DNA of 64,000 nucleotides from the NCBI GenBank assembly GCA_039707465.1, contig CM077644.1, positions 204,109,962 through 204,173,961 on the forward strand, written 5' to 3'. This DNA is from Rhabdophis nuchalis. Lineage: Eukaryota; Chordata; Lepidosauria; Squamata; Natricidae. Position numbers and translations under genes: made by a program. Shown here one piece after another: positions 22,553 through 33,420 of this stretch (position 1 is the stretch's first letter; every line of letters begins with the position of its first letter). The notes beneath the pieces are model-generated. The model had not been told where the DNA came from and did no database searches. It saw only the letters and a list, made by a program, of their open reading frames with translations.

Positions 22553-23079
22553 ATTCACACATGGCACAGATGACTTTGACACAGAAGTCCTGATACAATA
22601 AAGAAATTAACCTAAAATGACTCAAGTGGAATAAAAAAAGAAACCAGGCCACAAGAGGCTTCAATCAGGAGATTCACCAGAAGCAATAAAGGCATCCCGG
22701 CCAAATGTCTGTCCTATGTTGCGCGCAAAGCATGAAAACCTAGAGATGGGAAGAAGAATCCAAGAGACTGCAGACCCCGCCCTTGTTCCCCAGTCCAGCC
22801 CAGCCAAAGCCAGAGACCCAGACGCTCCAGTGCCAGCCCTTTTGGACAGCCAAGACCAAAGCTGAAGCAAAAGTGCCAACTCTGTGGACAACCAGAACTG
22901 TACAATGAGGAAGAAAAAGGATGAGAAGAATGATAAGGAACAAGAAACCAAACTAAGATAAGAACTTTCAAGTAGTTGTTGAGTGGGGGTGTTGGAATAC
23001 ATATTAGAACATATTTTGTATAGCAAGAAGTACAGAATTATTCAGCAAGTAGATGACAGTGTTTAGTTTACAACTATAC
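22553..23079. other. Intergenic sequence, possible unclassified repeat
   Basis: A GC-richer block at 22680-22880 with many CCAG/AGCC phrases looks unlike its flanks but matches nothing I recognise. The minus-strand open frames over it are not supported as genes. Confidence 0.35.
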
Positions 23080-23087
23080 TTATAATC

Positions 23088-23479
23088 TCATGATGGCAAA
23101 CCTATGGTACATGTGCCCAAAATGGTGGACCCATGTCACCTAGCATGCATGGCGTCACCTGTTATTCTTCCAGGTTTCTGGTGCGCATGCACACATGATG
23201 ATCAGTTGGCCTTCATGCATGCAGCAGTGCCAGAAACTGTAAGAGCAGGTCTTCCATTTTCTGGCGTGAGCATGTGTACCATCCAACTAATCATCATATG
23301 TGCATGCACACCAGAAACTGGAAGACTAGCTGGCCGGCATGCATGCCTGCGCCGGAAAATAGAAGTTCATTTTCTGATGCGCACATGCCTCCTGAGCAGC
23401 TCCTCTTCCAGGTTTCGGCCCAGACAAGCATGCATGCTCTCTTTTCAGCACTCAGTGCCGAAAAGATTGGCCATCACTG
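23088..23479. mobile_element. Non-autonomous hAT-type transposon (CAGTGATGG family)
   Basis: It ends GGCCATCACTG; the left end TCATGATGGCAAACC is a mutated version of CAGTGATGG. A perfect 8-bp duplication TTATAATC flanks it (23080-23087 and 23480-23487). The interior is built of repeated GCATGCA...CCAGAAACTGGAAGA units. A second, better-preserved copy lies at 31005-31406. Confidence 0.8.
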
Positions 23480-23487
23480 TTATAATC

Positions 23488-24100
23488 TATGGTTCCTTTA
23501 GGTTCTGAGGAGAGTTTCCTTTTTGACAGTTGAAACCGTTAAGCGGCAAGGGCCATGGTGACTACACTGTACATTTTATTTGATCTGTATGGCTATGTAA
23601 CCATCCTCTGCTACCATTTCTATAGAATAAAACAGAATTTCTAATAGTCAGAGATACTTTCTCTTGTTGCAGTTCTGTCCCAGTCTCAGCCTTCTTTTAT
23701 CTGACTGTTGTCTTGGTAGGGCTTTTCTTCCTGTTTCTTTTTTCCCTATCCATCTGTAATAAAGAATTTCAACATTATTTTTTTCCAAAAACTCTTTTTG
23801 TAAAGGGAGAAATAAACTAAAATATTTCAGCTCTGTCCCCAGTGATGCCATCATTATTGGGATCCTAGCAAGACAACAGATAAACTTTTTTTTAAGTGTA
23901 TAATCCTTAAGCAAAAAAAATTGTCCCCATAGGCAAGACCTTCATTATTAGAAATTTGATTTCTAATCATTAATAAGTTTGGTCTGAACAGAAATTATAA
24001 GCATTGCTTGCCTCTTTTTATGTAATGTTGAGCCTTTATTTTCTAAACTAAAATATTTTTGTTAATATTATTATTGTAAATAATACAATAATACAATAGC
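23488..24100. other. AT-rich intergenic sequence, nothing recognised
   Basis: No gene or repeat could be supported. Confidence 0.45.
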
Positions 24101-24169
24101 ACAGCTGGCTGGGGAATTCTGGGAGTTGAAGTCCACCAGTCTTAAAAGAGCCAACTTTGCAGACCCCTG
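24101..24169 (-). mobile_element. Half copy of palindromic hAT-type MITE
   Basis: On the minus strand it starts CAGGGGTCTGCAAAGTTGGC, followed by the GACTTCAACTCCCAGAATTC core, and stops at the centre of the palindrome. It abuts the 3' end of the CR1 fragment. Confidence 0.65.
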
Positions 24170-24655
24170 CCCTATACCATTTCAGAAAAATGGCTATCCA
24201 ACATCTCTTCGGTTCTAAGTTGCTTCTTTCCTTGATTAGTTTCCACCCATTGCTTGTTGTTCTACCCTCAGGTAGAATAGTTTGACTCCCTCTTCTTTGT
24301 GGCAACCCCTGAGATATTGGAACACTGCTATCATGTCTCCCCTAGTCCTTTTTATTAAACTAGACATACCCAGTTCCTGTAACCGTTCATGTTTTAGTCT
24401 CCAGTCGCCTAATCATCTTTGTTGCTCTTCTCTGCACTCTTTCTAGAGTCTCCACATCTTTTCTACATCGTGGCGACCAAAACTGGATGCAGTATTCCAA
24501 GTGTGGCGTTACCAAGGCATTATAAAGTAGTATTAACATTTCACATGATCTTGATTCTATCCCTCTATTTATGCAGCCTAGAACTGTGTTGGCTTTTTTG
24601 GCAGCTGCTGCATACTGCTGGCTCATATTGAAATCATATTTAAATGCCAATTATA
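24170..24655 (-). mobile_element. CR1-type LINE, 3' end fragment
   Basis: The minus-strand frame at 24387-24650 reads LLYNALVTPHLEYCIQFWSP and TLERVQRRATKMI, the hallmark C-terminal wording of CR1-like reverse transcriptases. Further on, another frame reads WKLIKERSNLEPKRC and IAIFLKWY, the usual end of the CR1 ORF. The region is frameshifted between these two parts and truncated at its 5' side near 24655, so it is an inactive fragment. It is clearly different from the L2-like copies of this window. Confidence 0.85.
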
Positions 24656-25701
24656 TTGTTCAATCTTAATATCTATTGGATAGTTCTTAAAAGACATAAT
24701 TTCAATGGAACCAACTTGTGCATTAAACCTATTAGAGACTACGCATTTATTGTTTGCTTCCATTTGGATGGGCTTATTGTTTGCTCCTACAGCTCATTGC
24801 ATTCAACTCATTTTCTGATATCTGCTTCTCTTTGTTTTCTTAGAATTTGCTGTATTTTCTCACTGGAATATTCAGCAACTCTTCTGATTGTTTTCCCTTT
24901 TTTGCATTGTTTCCACAAAATACAGCACTTATTTAGCTTCAATTGTTTGTTGATCTGCAAGTCTCCAGATATTTAATGTTTTCACTTTTCTTTTCTTTTC
25001 TTTTCTTTTCTTTTCTTTTCTTGATTTGATTTCCCTTTGTAATTGACTTTGGATTTTTGAGTGTTTTTATTGTTTTCTAATTATTTCTATTTCTTCACCT
25101 TCAAGACTGGGAACATGCCCTCCTGTAGCTGATGGATACTTCACTTTGTTCGTTTCCATTTATTATTTTAAGTGTTAATTACATCAAACTTTATAGGTTT
25201 CTACACTCTACTGAAAAGGATTTATTCATGGATGTTTGTCTATTTAAATCCTGTGGTTGTTGCTATGTTTGTTAAAATTAGCAAATTCAGTCTTAATGAT
25301 GAGAATTTCCAGGTAAGCCTAGTTAGATTCATTCATATCTTCAATCTCCTCACCTCCCAGAAAAAATCAGTTCCTCTTTATGGAGTGTCATTTATTGTGC
25401 ATACATAAAATTGTTGGTGCATGAGGGCAAATTCTTTGGTTAGGTTTATTCCAGTTTCTTTGTTTACCTGTAAACAGAACTAGTTGTGGGACCCTAATGA
25501 CCAGTCATGAGATGATTTCACTATAGGGCCTTCATTTGCAATAATTGAGCCATTATCTAATCAGCTAAGGGTCTTGTTGAGAGGGAAATATCTTTCATTG
25601 TGGCTTGGCTTCCATTTCTGTCCTACTCAACTAGCCTCCTAATCAATATAACCATCTCTTGTGAGGACTATTTTAAGTATTTAAATAATAACAACAGATT
25701 C
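24656..25701. other. AT-rich intergenic sequence with TTTTC repeat
   Basis: A (TTTTC)n microsatellite spans about 24987-25023. No gene is recognised in the remainder. Confidence 0.5.
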
Positions 25702-26128
25702 TCTTATTCGTTCTATTCTTATATTAAAAAAGAGTTTTATTGGTTTTTACAAATTTTAGATAGGAAAAGGGTATAAGGTATAAATGAGATATTTTGAGGG
25801 CATCCATGTCGGAGGTGTCGGCCACCTCCAAGGCTTCATACAGAAAAAAAAGATAATACAATAAATTTTCATTTCCCTACAAAGTGGAAAGATACATACA
25901 TATATCATTTCACAATTTCATGCAATCAATCATTTGTTTCCATAGACATCCAGATAAAGGTTACACTATATAAAAGAAAGTCATTTTTGAGATCTGAGTC
26001 TTTTAGCTATTGTATCCTCTTCTCCTTGACCGCCAGTGGGCGGAGCTGTGGCCCCTCCCATTCCCCCATTTTCATCCTCCAGGATTGAGCAATGTTTTTT
26101 AAGAAAGGCTTTTGCCTCTGCAATTGTT

Positions 26129-26862
26129 TTAATTCTTACTCTCCCCCCCCTCCCAGAACACTAACATTCCTTCGGGCATCGACCATTTGAACCACACCCC
26201 TTTTTTATATAATCTTTTTGATAAGAAGGAGCACTTCCTTCTTACCTCTCGAATCTTTTTCGGGATCTGTTTCAAAATGGCAATTTCACTCTGTTGATAT
26301 ATCAAAGAACCATCTCTCTGTGCTCTCAGGATCTCATCCCTCATTGACCTTCTTACAAATTTAATATGTATCTCTCTGGGTACTTCATTTATTCTGGCAT
26401 ATGCTGAATTAATTCTATAAATCAAATCAATGTCCCCCCAAATATCTTCTTTGCTCTTTTTAGTATAATCTGCTAACATCGTGCACATTAAATCTTTTAA
26501 ATTCTCGGAGTCTGCTTCAGGAACATTTTGAAACCTTAAAAAGTAAGACATTCTTTCAAAATCCATCCTAGACATATCACCAGCTAATTCCACTATTTCT
26601 TTTTGAGAATTGCTTATCTCTCCCCTCATCTCAAGCGCCCCCCCTCCAATCCATCAATTCTTTGTTTATTTTCCATTAGTGCTTTTTGTGTCTCCAAAAG
26701 TTCCAATTTTGAACTAACATTGTCTTTCCGGATTTCTTTTATCTCTTTCATAATGTTTTGAAGAGTTTCCTCTATTGCTGATAGCTGAGTAGCTTCCCCC
26801 ACCGTTTCTTCTGATAGCATTGAAGTAATCTTAGGTTGTTGTGGATGCTTTTTTGAAGCCAT
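26129..26862 (-). pseudogene. L1 ORF1 protein, one frameshift
   Basis: L1 ORF1p is an RNA-binding trimeric chaperone of the L1 ribonucleoprotein. The first part (26862 down to 26626) starts at a real ATG, MASKKHPQQPKITSML, and continues as a charged heptad-rich stretch suited to a coiled coil. The second part (26629 down to 26129) has YFLRFQNVPE, the RRM-type core, then IYRINS and PREIHIKFVRRSMRDEIL, the C-terminal domain wording of the L1 ORF1 (transposase_22) family. The two parts lie in different phases, and the break is at a run of seven G on the minus strand (about 26638-26644), a typical slippage point. The combined length of about 245 residues is short compared with the human protein (338 residues). 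Confidence 0.8.
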
Positions 26863-27734
26863 AATGAAAGTGTTAAGTTCTTGTCACTAATATGGCGTCT
26901 GTTGGAGAAGTAGTCCGTGAGGCGAGGAGAGAGTAAAAGTCAATATCCAAATTCAAAATACAATTTGCATAAAATCCAGAGAGAGAACAATTTTTTAGCA
27001 ACAATCAAATAGGAGAAGAAAGAAGGCACATCTGGGAGAAATCCTAAGAGTCAGTTACATTAGCTTATAAGTAAAGTTCAGTCTCATAAAGACGAAGGAG
27101 TATCAGCACATCACAAAGAGAAAATATTTCTTGCTGAGAACAAAGAAGCGCCATCTTTCCCGCCCCTCTGGCAGTTGTGGAGAGCTAGTAAAAGTCCATC
27201 TCAATAGTTGCAAGACAGAGATACAAAGTATCAGTAACGATCTTAAAGTGAAGAACTTTCATTTTTATTGTTTAGATATCGGATGTTAGTTCCTCCTCCT
27301 CCCCAAGCCGGGGAGCATTTTAAAGCGCCGCTTTTTTTTTCTTCCGAGGAGGGGTTTTACAAATTCCCCCCTTTTTCTTCTTTAAAAAAGAAAGTTGAAG
27401 GCATCAATCGTTAAATCACTCACAATCCACTCGGCAGCAGCAACAGAGCCTCGGTGTTGCCTCCGGCCCTGGCTTTCAGCCCGTCCTCAATCTTAGCAGT
27501 CCCAGCACTCCATCGGCGAAGGGGACTCTTCCCCCCCGCGTCTCGTTCTCCGGCCCTGGGACGAGGCGGGAGCAACCATCCCGACCACCATCAGGGTGGG
27601 AGGCTCACCGCGAGCCATCCGTGTGGTGGGGGCTCTTTAGCAAGAGCCCCCGTGCCCCCGAAGGCGCTGCCGGAGAAAACAAGCGGCGGACATGTCTGAG
27701 ACCCGTCCGTCGCCTACGGAAACCGGAAGCAAAG
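26863..27734 (-). promoter_or_regulatory. CpG-rich 5' leader/promoter region of the L1-type element
   Basis: The stretch at 27440-27734 is far richer in G, C and CpG than the flanking DNA, and ends exactly at the target duplication. L1 elements carry an internal promoter in this position, so a promoter role is inferred. No defined factor site was picked out. Confidence 0.45.
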
Positions 27735-27754
27735 TCTTATTCATTCTATTCTTA

Positions 27755-28401
27755 ACCATTGTTCCAACCACCTGCAGCATATACGCTCAGCTATACTAAC
27801 TGGCTGCAATATAGTTGGGAGAGCTAAAATAAGTTTTTTGAGATAAGACACTTGGAGTTCCATGTTTCATTTACATTCTTCATTATCAGCATGCCACACT
27901 TCTGCAGTAAACTTAGCTGTAGCAGTCAATCTACAACTGATAATGATGCTGTGTAAAAAATCTTTTACTAAATATTTATGGAATACAATTTAAAATTATC
28001 ACATGGAGCTAACTACATGCACCCCATTGCACCATAATCTTACTGGAAGTTTTGAAAGCCTTTCAAAGTCATATGCAACACCTAATTTCTTATATCTAAA
28101 CATTTTGTTAACATAAAATACATCATTTAAAACCTGAGTAGTGTGAATCTTTTGGTAGTTACAAAATATACACAGCAACACTACATGTTGTTGAAAAATA
28201 TAGTAATGTAGAATCAGTTCATAAGTTTTATTCCAGAGCATATGATAAAAGAATTGCAGGCTAGAAAATATAAATGTCTTAATTCTGTATAGGAAATATC
28301 AAGCATGGAATTTTTCTGGATTTCTGGGTTTCAGAAATATTTTTGTTGCTTTTTATGGTTATTGTTTTTTCCATGTTTTACTATTCTTGAACTCTCAGAG
28401 T
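27755..28401. other. AT-rich intergenic sequence, nothing recognised
   Basis: No gene or repeat could be supported. Confidence 0.45.
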
Positions 28402-28519
28402 TATGTTAGATAGCAGGAGGTTGTGAGTTCGATCCTAGGTAGAGGCACATGTAGGGTCTCCTGCTTGGGCAGGGGGTTGGACTAGATGACATGCAAGGCC
28501 CCTTCCAACTCTGTTAATC
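28402..28519 (+). mobile_element. tRNA-derived SINE fragment
   Basis: A B-box-like GAGTTCGATCCTAGG at about 28427 is followed by GGCAGGGGGTTGGACTAGAT and CCTTCCAACTCTGTTAATCT, wording typical of a short reptile tRNA SINE. The A-box side is missing or degraded. A palindromic MITE inserted directly after it. Confidence 0.65.
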
Positions 28520-28527
28520 TGTTAAAG

Positions 28528-28662
28528 CAGGGGTCTCCAACCTTTGCAACTTTAAGTCTGAAGGACTTCAGCTCCCAGAATTCTCCAGCCAGCTTAGCTG
28601 GCTGGAGAATTCTGGGAGCTGAAGTCCTTCAGACTTAAAGTTGCAAAGGTTGGAGACCCCTG
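28528..28662. mobile_element. Palindromic hAT-type MITE, 135 bp
   Basis: It begins CAGGGGTCTCCAACCTTTGC and ends with its reverse complement. The arms meet at CCAGCCAGCTTAGCTGGCTGG. A perfect 8-bp duplication TGTTAAAG flanks it (28520-28527 and 28663-28670). It is a sister family of the elements at 6294 and 39147, with the same core but different termini. Confidence 0.85.
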
Positions 28663-28745
28663 TGTTAAAGGATAGCCAGCTATACATTTTTTTAAATAAA
28701 TATTTTTGCACAAATAGAAAGTTTAGCATTCTAAGAATATAATAA

Positions 28746-28746
28746 T

Positions 28747-28790
<44 letters not shown>

Positions 28791-28806
28791 TAAATAAACA
28801 AATAAA
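28746..28806. repeat. (TAAG)n/(TAAA)n microsatellite
   Basis: About eleven TAAG units are followed by TAAA units. Confidence 0.9.
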
Positions 28807-29399
28807 AGATAAAATACAATAATTATATTTTTCTACTTGCATACTTCAGATTTTTTAATTCCTTTTTAACTGAGAATTCCCTGATTGCCTACATAAACCA
28901 CATCCAAAATTACTCTGGAAATAAGAAAAGGTTCAGAAAAACAAGGTTAACTGGAATGTAACCAGTGATATAATAAGAGATGAAGAGATGAACAAATATA
29001 CCTAGTTCTCAACTATTCAAACATTATAAGTGTGTGCCAGATTTTTCTCCCTCTTCATCTGTTTCAAAATCATCATTTACCTAACATTTAATAAACATGC
29101 TGACAATTAATTCCATCTATTGCTGGCAATGTGGTAACAGTGTCATATCTATTCATAGTTGGGAGAGCTGTCAGAACTTATCAAGCAACACCAATATTTC
29201 TCAGGCTGTTACTTTCTTTTCCTCCCTATCACTACCTGCTACTTTCTGCATATTCTAGGTTTTTTCCTTCCTGTAACCTGTCAACCGTTACTACCACTTC
29301 CTTGTCGGAAGCACCAAGGTACTTCCATTGTGAAAGGATTAGCTGGTGACATCACCGTTGCCCAGCGGATGCCTAGTTGGGGGCTCTTTTCATGTCCCT
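28807..29399. other. Intergenic sequence, nothing recognised
   Basis: The overlapping short open frames at 29131-29404 have no domain. Confidence 0.4.
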
Positions 29400-29636
29400 G
29401 CTAACTGCTAACAGCAATGGATGGGGTTCTCTGCCTTGATGCCATTTCCAGACTTCTGCTAGGCCTGTTTTTCACCATCCCAGAGCTTCTGTGCGGGCCC
29501 CTCGTGATAAACAGGCCGTGTGGAGACTCCTGGGAGGGGCATGGTCAGCCGGTTCTTGTAACTATTGGTTTGGCGAACCAGATTAAAATTAACATCTGAT
29601 TTGCTCAAATCAGTCCGAATTGGCTGAATCCCACCC
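29400..29636 (-). mobile_element. Probable hAT-type MITE fragment (GGGTGGGATTCAGCC family)
   Basis: Its right end GGCTGAATCCCACCC is the reverse complement of the start of the element at 32262 (GGGTGGGATTCAGCC). It shares GACTCCTGGGAGGGG-type and GGTTCTTGTAACT-type phrases with it. The left end is unclear. Confidence 0.5.
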
Positions 29637-30996
29637 TTGCTTGCTCCTCAACTGACATTGCTCCTGATTCAAATTGGCTGGTGCTGCCTTTTCTCTCTTC
29701 TGCAACTCGCCTGGTGCTATTTCGCAATCACCAAAACTATATTTGGCTCTCCAGTATCTATCCTAGGCTCTTCTCTGCTAACCATTAGAGTGACTCACAG
29801 AACAAAAAATATTGAAAGTAAATCATTTTGCTTCTTTCATCTGCTCTAATAAAAACCAAACATTATGATAGTTCCTAGATTCCCAATGTGGTATTCTACA
29901 GGAGGCCCATGGGCATCTCCTTTGAAGCCTGCCAGATTCCATGCTCTTTCTGAGGATTTCCGAAGGGAGACCTGCTCTATTATGCCCCGGATGATCTGAA
30001 ATCTATCCTTGCATTTGAGCAAATATAGCTTGCTTCCCCTTGCATCCATAGACTGTTTCTCTATTCAGCTGTGCTCAGGCAACTGCTTGAGTACAATGTC
30101 TTTAATATGTCTTCTATTATCCTTACTATACTTGGGAATGGTACAAGGGTCAGAACTGTGAATATTTCAGCTTAAGGCTAGTACAAAAAAAGTCCTGTTT
30201 TTTTCACATAATAAATACATACCTGAAAAACTAAAAAGTACATTTGCCTGACGTGCTGTATTTTTCTTGGCCTGTACATGTTGCTGTAGAACCATATTCT
30301 CTTTATTAAACTCAGATACAGTATTTTCAAAATTCCAAATGTAGATAAAAGATTTATTAAACTTGGTCAGGTGATTAAAGATAAACAGTTCTATAGTGAA
30401 AAGACAATTAACAGATTTTTACCTGTGACTAGTTTCATGTTCAGTTCCTCCCAGGACGTATATTGTGTAAATTACATCCAGATTGCCTTTTAATTTGCAC
30501 ATTTCATTTCATTTCCCTTTGTGGGGGAATCTTTTTTTTTTTTTACCCATTCATCACTCAGGAGCAAATCACTATTCCAAATTGACAGAATCACTTTTCT
30601 TTTAGACTAAAAGTTATGCACCATCCTAGGAATGTGTTCTATCCGCTTTCTACTGAAGGTCACTGTAGCTATCACTTCCTCCCTGAAATGCTATTATCAA
30701 AAGGTAGATCAGGCCCTTCAGCTATTTTAGTCAGAAAAAAAGCAAACTAGTTTGAACACTTGATGGTTTTATTTTGTTTCGAGTATACAAGGCTATGATC
30801 ATAACACTGAAGAAGTTATCCAAGTGGCTAATAAAACATCTGAAAATGAAAAATCAAACTCAGAAGATTCATGTAACACAATACTTCAACCTTGATATAT
30901 TCTCTACCATTATTTGCTTGACATTGTGCAGTAATCTACATTAAAATATTTCATGCTTTCCTGCCTAAATAGATCCAATAATGGAAAACCACTACT
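29637..30996. other. AT-rich intergenic sequence, nothing recognised
   Basis: Apart from a T-run at about 30531-30544 nothing stands out. Confidence 0.45.
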
Positions 30997-31004
30997 TCTT
31001 AGGT

Positions 31005-31406
31005 CAGTGATGGTGAACCATTTCGGCATCAAGTGAGTGCATGCACGCATCAGGGACGTGCCCCAGAAGAGAAGCTGCCTATTGGGCATGCGCATGCCAG
31101 AAAATGAACTTCTGGTTTCCGGTGTGTGCATGCACACCAGCAAGCTTGTCTTCCAGTTACTGGCATGCATGCATGCGCGATTATCAGCTGGCCAGCACGA
31201 TTATCAGCTGGCCAGCACACATGCATACAACAGAAACTAGAAGACCAGCTCTTCCAGTTTCCAGCTGCCAAACGCAAAAAAACCCTGCTCATTGCATGTC
31301 CATGCACGCCAGAAATCTGGAAGAGGAACGGGTGACGCTGCGTGTCTCAGCCGACATGGCTCTGCATGCCAGTTTGGGCACGCATGCCATAGGTTCGCCA
31401 TCACTG
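31005..31406. mobile_element. Non-autonomous hAT-type transposon (CAGTGATGG family), well preserved
   Basis: It begins CAGTGATGGTGAACCATTTC and ends TAGGTTCGCCATCACTG. A perfect 8-bp duplication TCTTAGGT flanks it (30997-31004 and 31407-31414). The interior contains inverted and direct repeats of GCATGCA and a duplicated ATTATCAGCTGGCCAGCAC at 31180-31219. It is the same family as 23088-23479. No transposase is encoded. Confidence 0.85.
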
Positions 31407-31414
31407 TCTTAGGT

Positions 31415-32261
31415 AATTGGTCCCACCTTCAAGCGGATATTTCCACTACTAAGATTTTTATACGCTTCTGCAGGAATCTACCTTTCAAACCTTTAAATGC
31501 ATGATTCTGTGAGCTGCACTCTAGAATGAGAGAGAAGTTTCTGACCTTCTTTTATGTGAAATCCTTTCAGGTGGTTGAAAAATACCTGAAGTTCAACCAA
31601 AGCAGAAAAAATGTAAATATGATTTTCTACAATTTGAATATTATAATTCTGATAATTGTATTTAACCTGTTTATAAAGCTTATATGCCCTGAAAAGCAGA
31701 GAATTTAATAATAAAAATGTACAGCCACATCACATTGTTGATCCATTGTATGCAATCAACTACTTACTCACAATCTTTTTATATTTATTAAATTTATATG
31801 CTGCTCATCTTGCGATTCGAGGTAATTCTGAGCAACTAATATAAGTAGTATCAGAAAGTCAGGTATTCTATATCTGTGCATATAGAATACCTGACCTATA
31901 TCTAATTTTTCTCTCCTAAATGAAATAGTACCATATAAAAATGCAAAAACAGCTATAATCATATGAACATACCTTGAAAATTTTGGACAGAACCTCAATG
32001 TTAATATAATAAATGGTTTCATGTTTCCACATGTATCAGCAGGATAGTAGAAATTTCACTGGATTTGATGGTCCTGTATATAACTAAATGGAAAGTGATA
32101 TCCATTGGACTTGATGGGAATGAAAGTCACTGGATTTGGAATTCTTGCTTCTAGAAGGACACTAAACTTCATGAACCAGTGAACCCAACTAATATAATAT
32201 TTGTTTCACAAAACACTTTGAATTTGTTCTTTGTCTTCTTAAAGGACATAGTTACGTTTAG
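31415..32261. other. AT-rich intergenic sequence with a LINE-tail-like patch and a hairpin
   Basis: TTTATTAAATTTATATGCTGC (31787-31807) resembles the 3' tail of LINE copies on the minus strand. A perfect hairpin lies at 31858-31895. Otherwise nothing is recognised. Confidence 0.4.
31858..31895. repeat. Perfect 16-bp inverted repeat with 6-nt loop
   Basis: The arm GTCAGGTATTCTATAT (31858-31873) is followed by CTGTGC and then by the exact reverse complement (31880-31895). Confidence 0.9.
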
Positions 32262-33076
32262 GGGTGGGATTCAGCCAGTTTGGACTGGTTCAGATGAACC
32301 GGAAGCTAACCAGTAGTTTCAAGGACTGGCTGGCCCTGCCCGCCCCACCCCTTCCAGGAGTCTCCATGTGGCCCGTTTTGGATGCCAAGTAAGTGCAGGG
32401 CCCGTGTGGAGGCCCTGAGAGGGTGAAAAACAGGCCTCCCAGAAGTTCCGGAAGTCCAGAAACAGGCCCATTTCTGGCCTCTAGAGGGTAGGAAAATGGC
32501 CATGTTTTCAGGCTATTTTTAGGTTGTTTTTGAAGGTAATTTTGGCTGGAAAGATGGCATGAAAAATAGCCTTTTGTGGACATTTTTTGAGTTAAACCGA
32601 GCTGAAAATCGACCTGAAAACAGCCTGAAAAATACCCACAAAACTGGCTGTTTTTCAGGCCATTTTGGGCCATTTTCAGGGCAATAAAACAGCCTGAAAA
32701 ATGGCTTGAAAACACCCTGAAAAACACCCTGAAAAATGGCCTGAAAATGACCCCAAAACAGCTTAACCAGATTCTTTTCCTCTTGCAGCCAGCTTTCCCA
32801 GTCTAGCTTGATGCAGTTTCTCTGACCCTCTCCCTCCCTCCCTCGCTCTCTCTCTCTCTCACACACACACATACACTCACATGGGTTGGATCTTTCTTTC
32901 CTCCCGACCCCCCCAAGACCCCTGGATGCCCTCCCCAACCATGCCTGTCCCATACAGGTACCACCCACACAAGTGATGTAGAGTTGGCCATTCCCATGTG
33001 CATGGCCTCACCCAGCCACCCCCACCCAGCAGAGAACTGGTTGTTAAAAAATTTGAAACCTGGTTACCATCCCTTT
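32262..33076. mobile_element. MITE-like element with internal minisatellite and GA tract
   Basis: It starts GGGGTGGGATTCAGCCAGTT and ends near AAACCTGGTTACCATCCC, a decayed inverted terminus. The interior has a variable tandem of CCTGAAAAAxxG units (about 32560-32765) and a (TC)n/(CA)n patch at 32826-32872. No clear target duplication survives. Confidence 0.6.
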
Positions 33077-33420
33077 TCTTTTTCAGGATTCATCAACTGG
33101 TCTTCTATTCTGTGATGTCTCTTTTCTTCTCCTAAATGCTCAGAACCTGTTTCAGAATGTCAAAGCCATATGAGTTCCAGTGCTGTAGAATATGTGCTAC
33201 ATTCTCTCTTTGTTTTCACTTTATGTTTCCCTTACAGAATTTCCTTTTTCTAAAAAAAATTAATCTTACTTTACCCTGCCTTATTAATGAACAGGAGATC
33301 ATTTTCTGATTCAGTTCTTTGACTTTTTCTTTAAGTACTGCTATGACCTTGAATTTGCTACAAACGTAACCCAGGTTTTTCTAGTAGAAAACAAACACGC
33401 CAATAAAGCAAGATAGAATA
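33077..33420. other. Intergenic sequence, nothing recognised
   Basis: No gene or repeat could be supported in this short AT-rich stretch. Confidence 0.45.

Larger units (their letters stand above)
25722..27734 (-). mobile_element. L1-type retrotransposon with ORF1 only (HAL1-like)
   Basis: A 20-bp target duplication with one mismatch flanks the element (25702-25721 and 27735-27754), so both ends are present. On the minus strand it starts with a CpG-rich leader (27734 to about 26863), then ORF1 (26862-26129), then a ~400-bp 3'UTR ending near an AATAAA and a T/A-rich tail. ORF2 (endonuclease/RT) is absent. This is the layout of ORF1-only, half-L1 elements described in mammals; an internally deleted full L1 is the alternative. 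Confidence 0.75.

Noticed and set aside
22661..23026. Minus-strand 121-codon ORF with a hydrophobic stretch
   Set aside because: Several overlapping frames exist here, no domain is recognised, and no exon structure can be supported.
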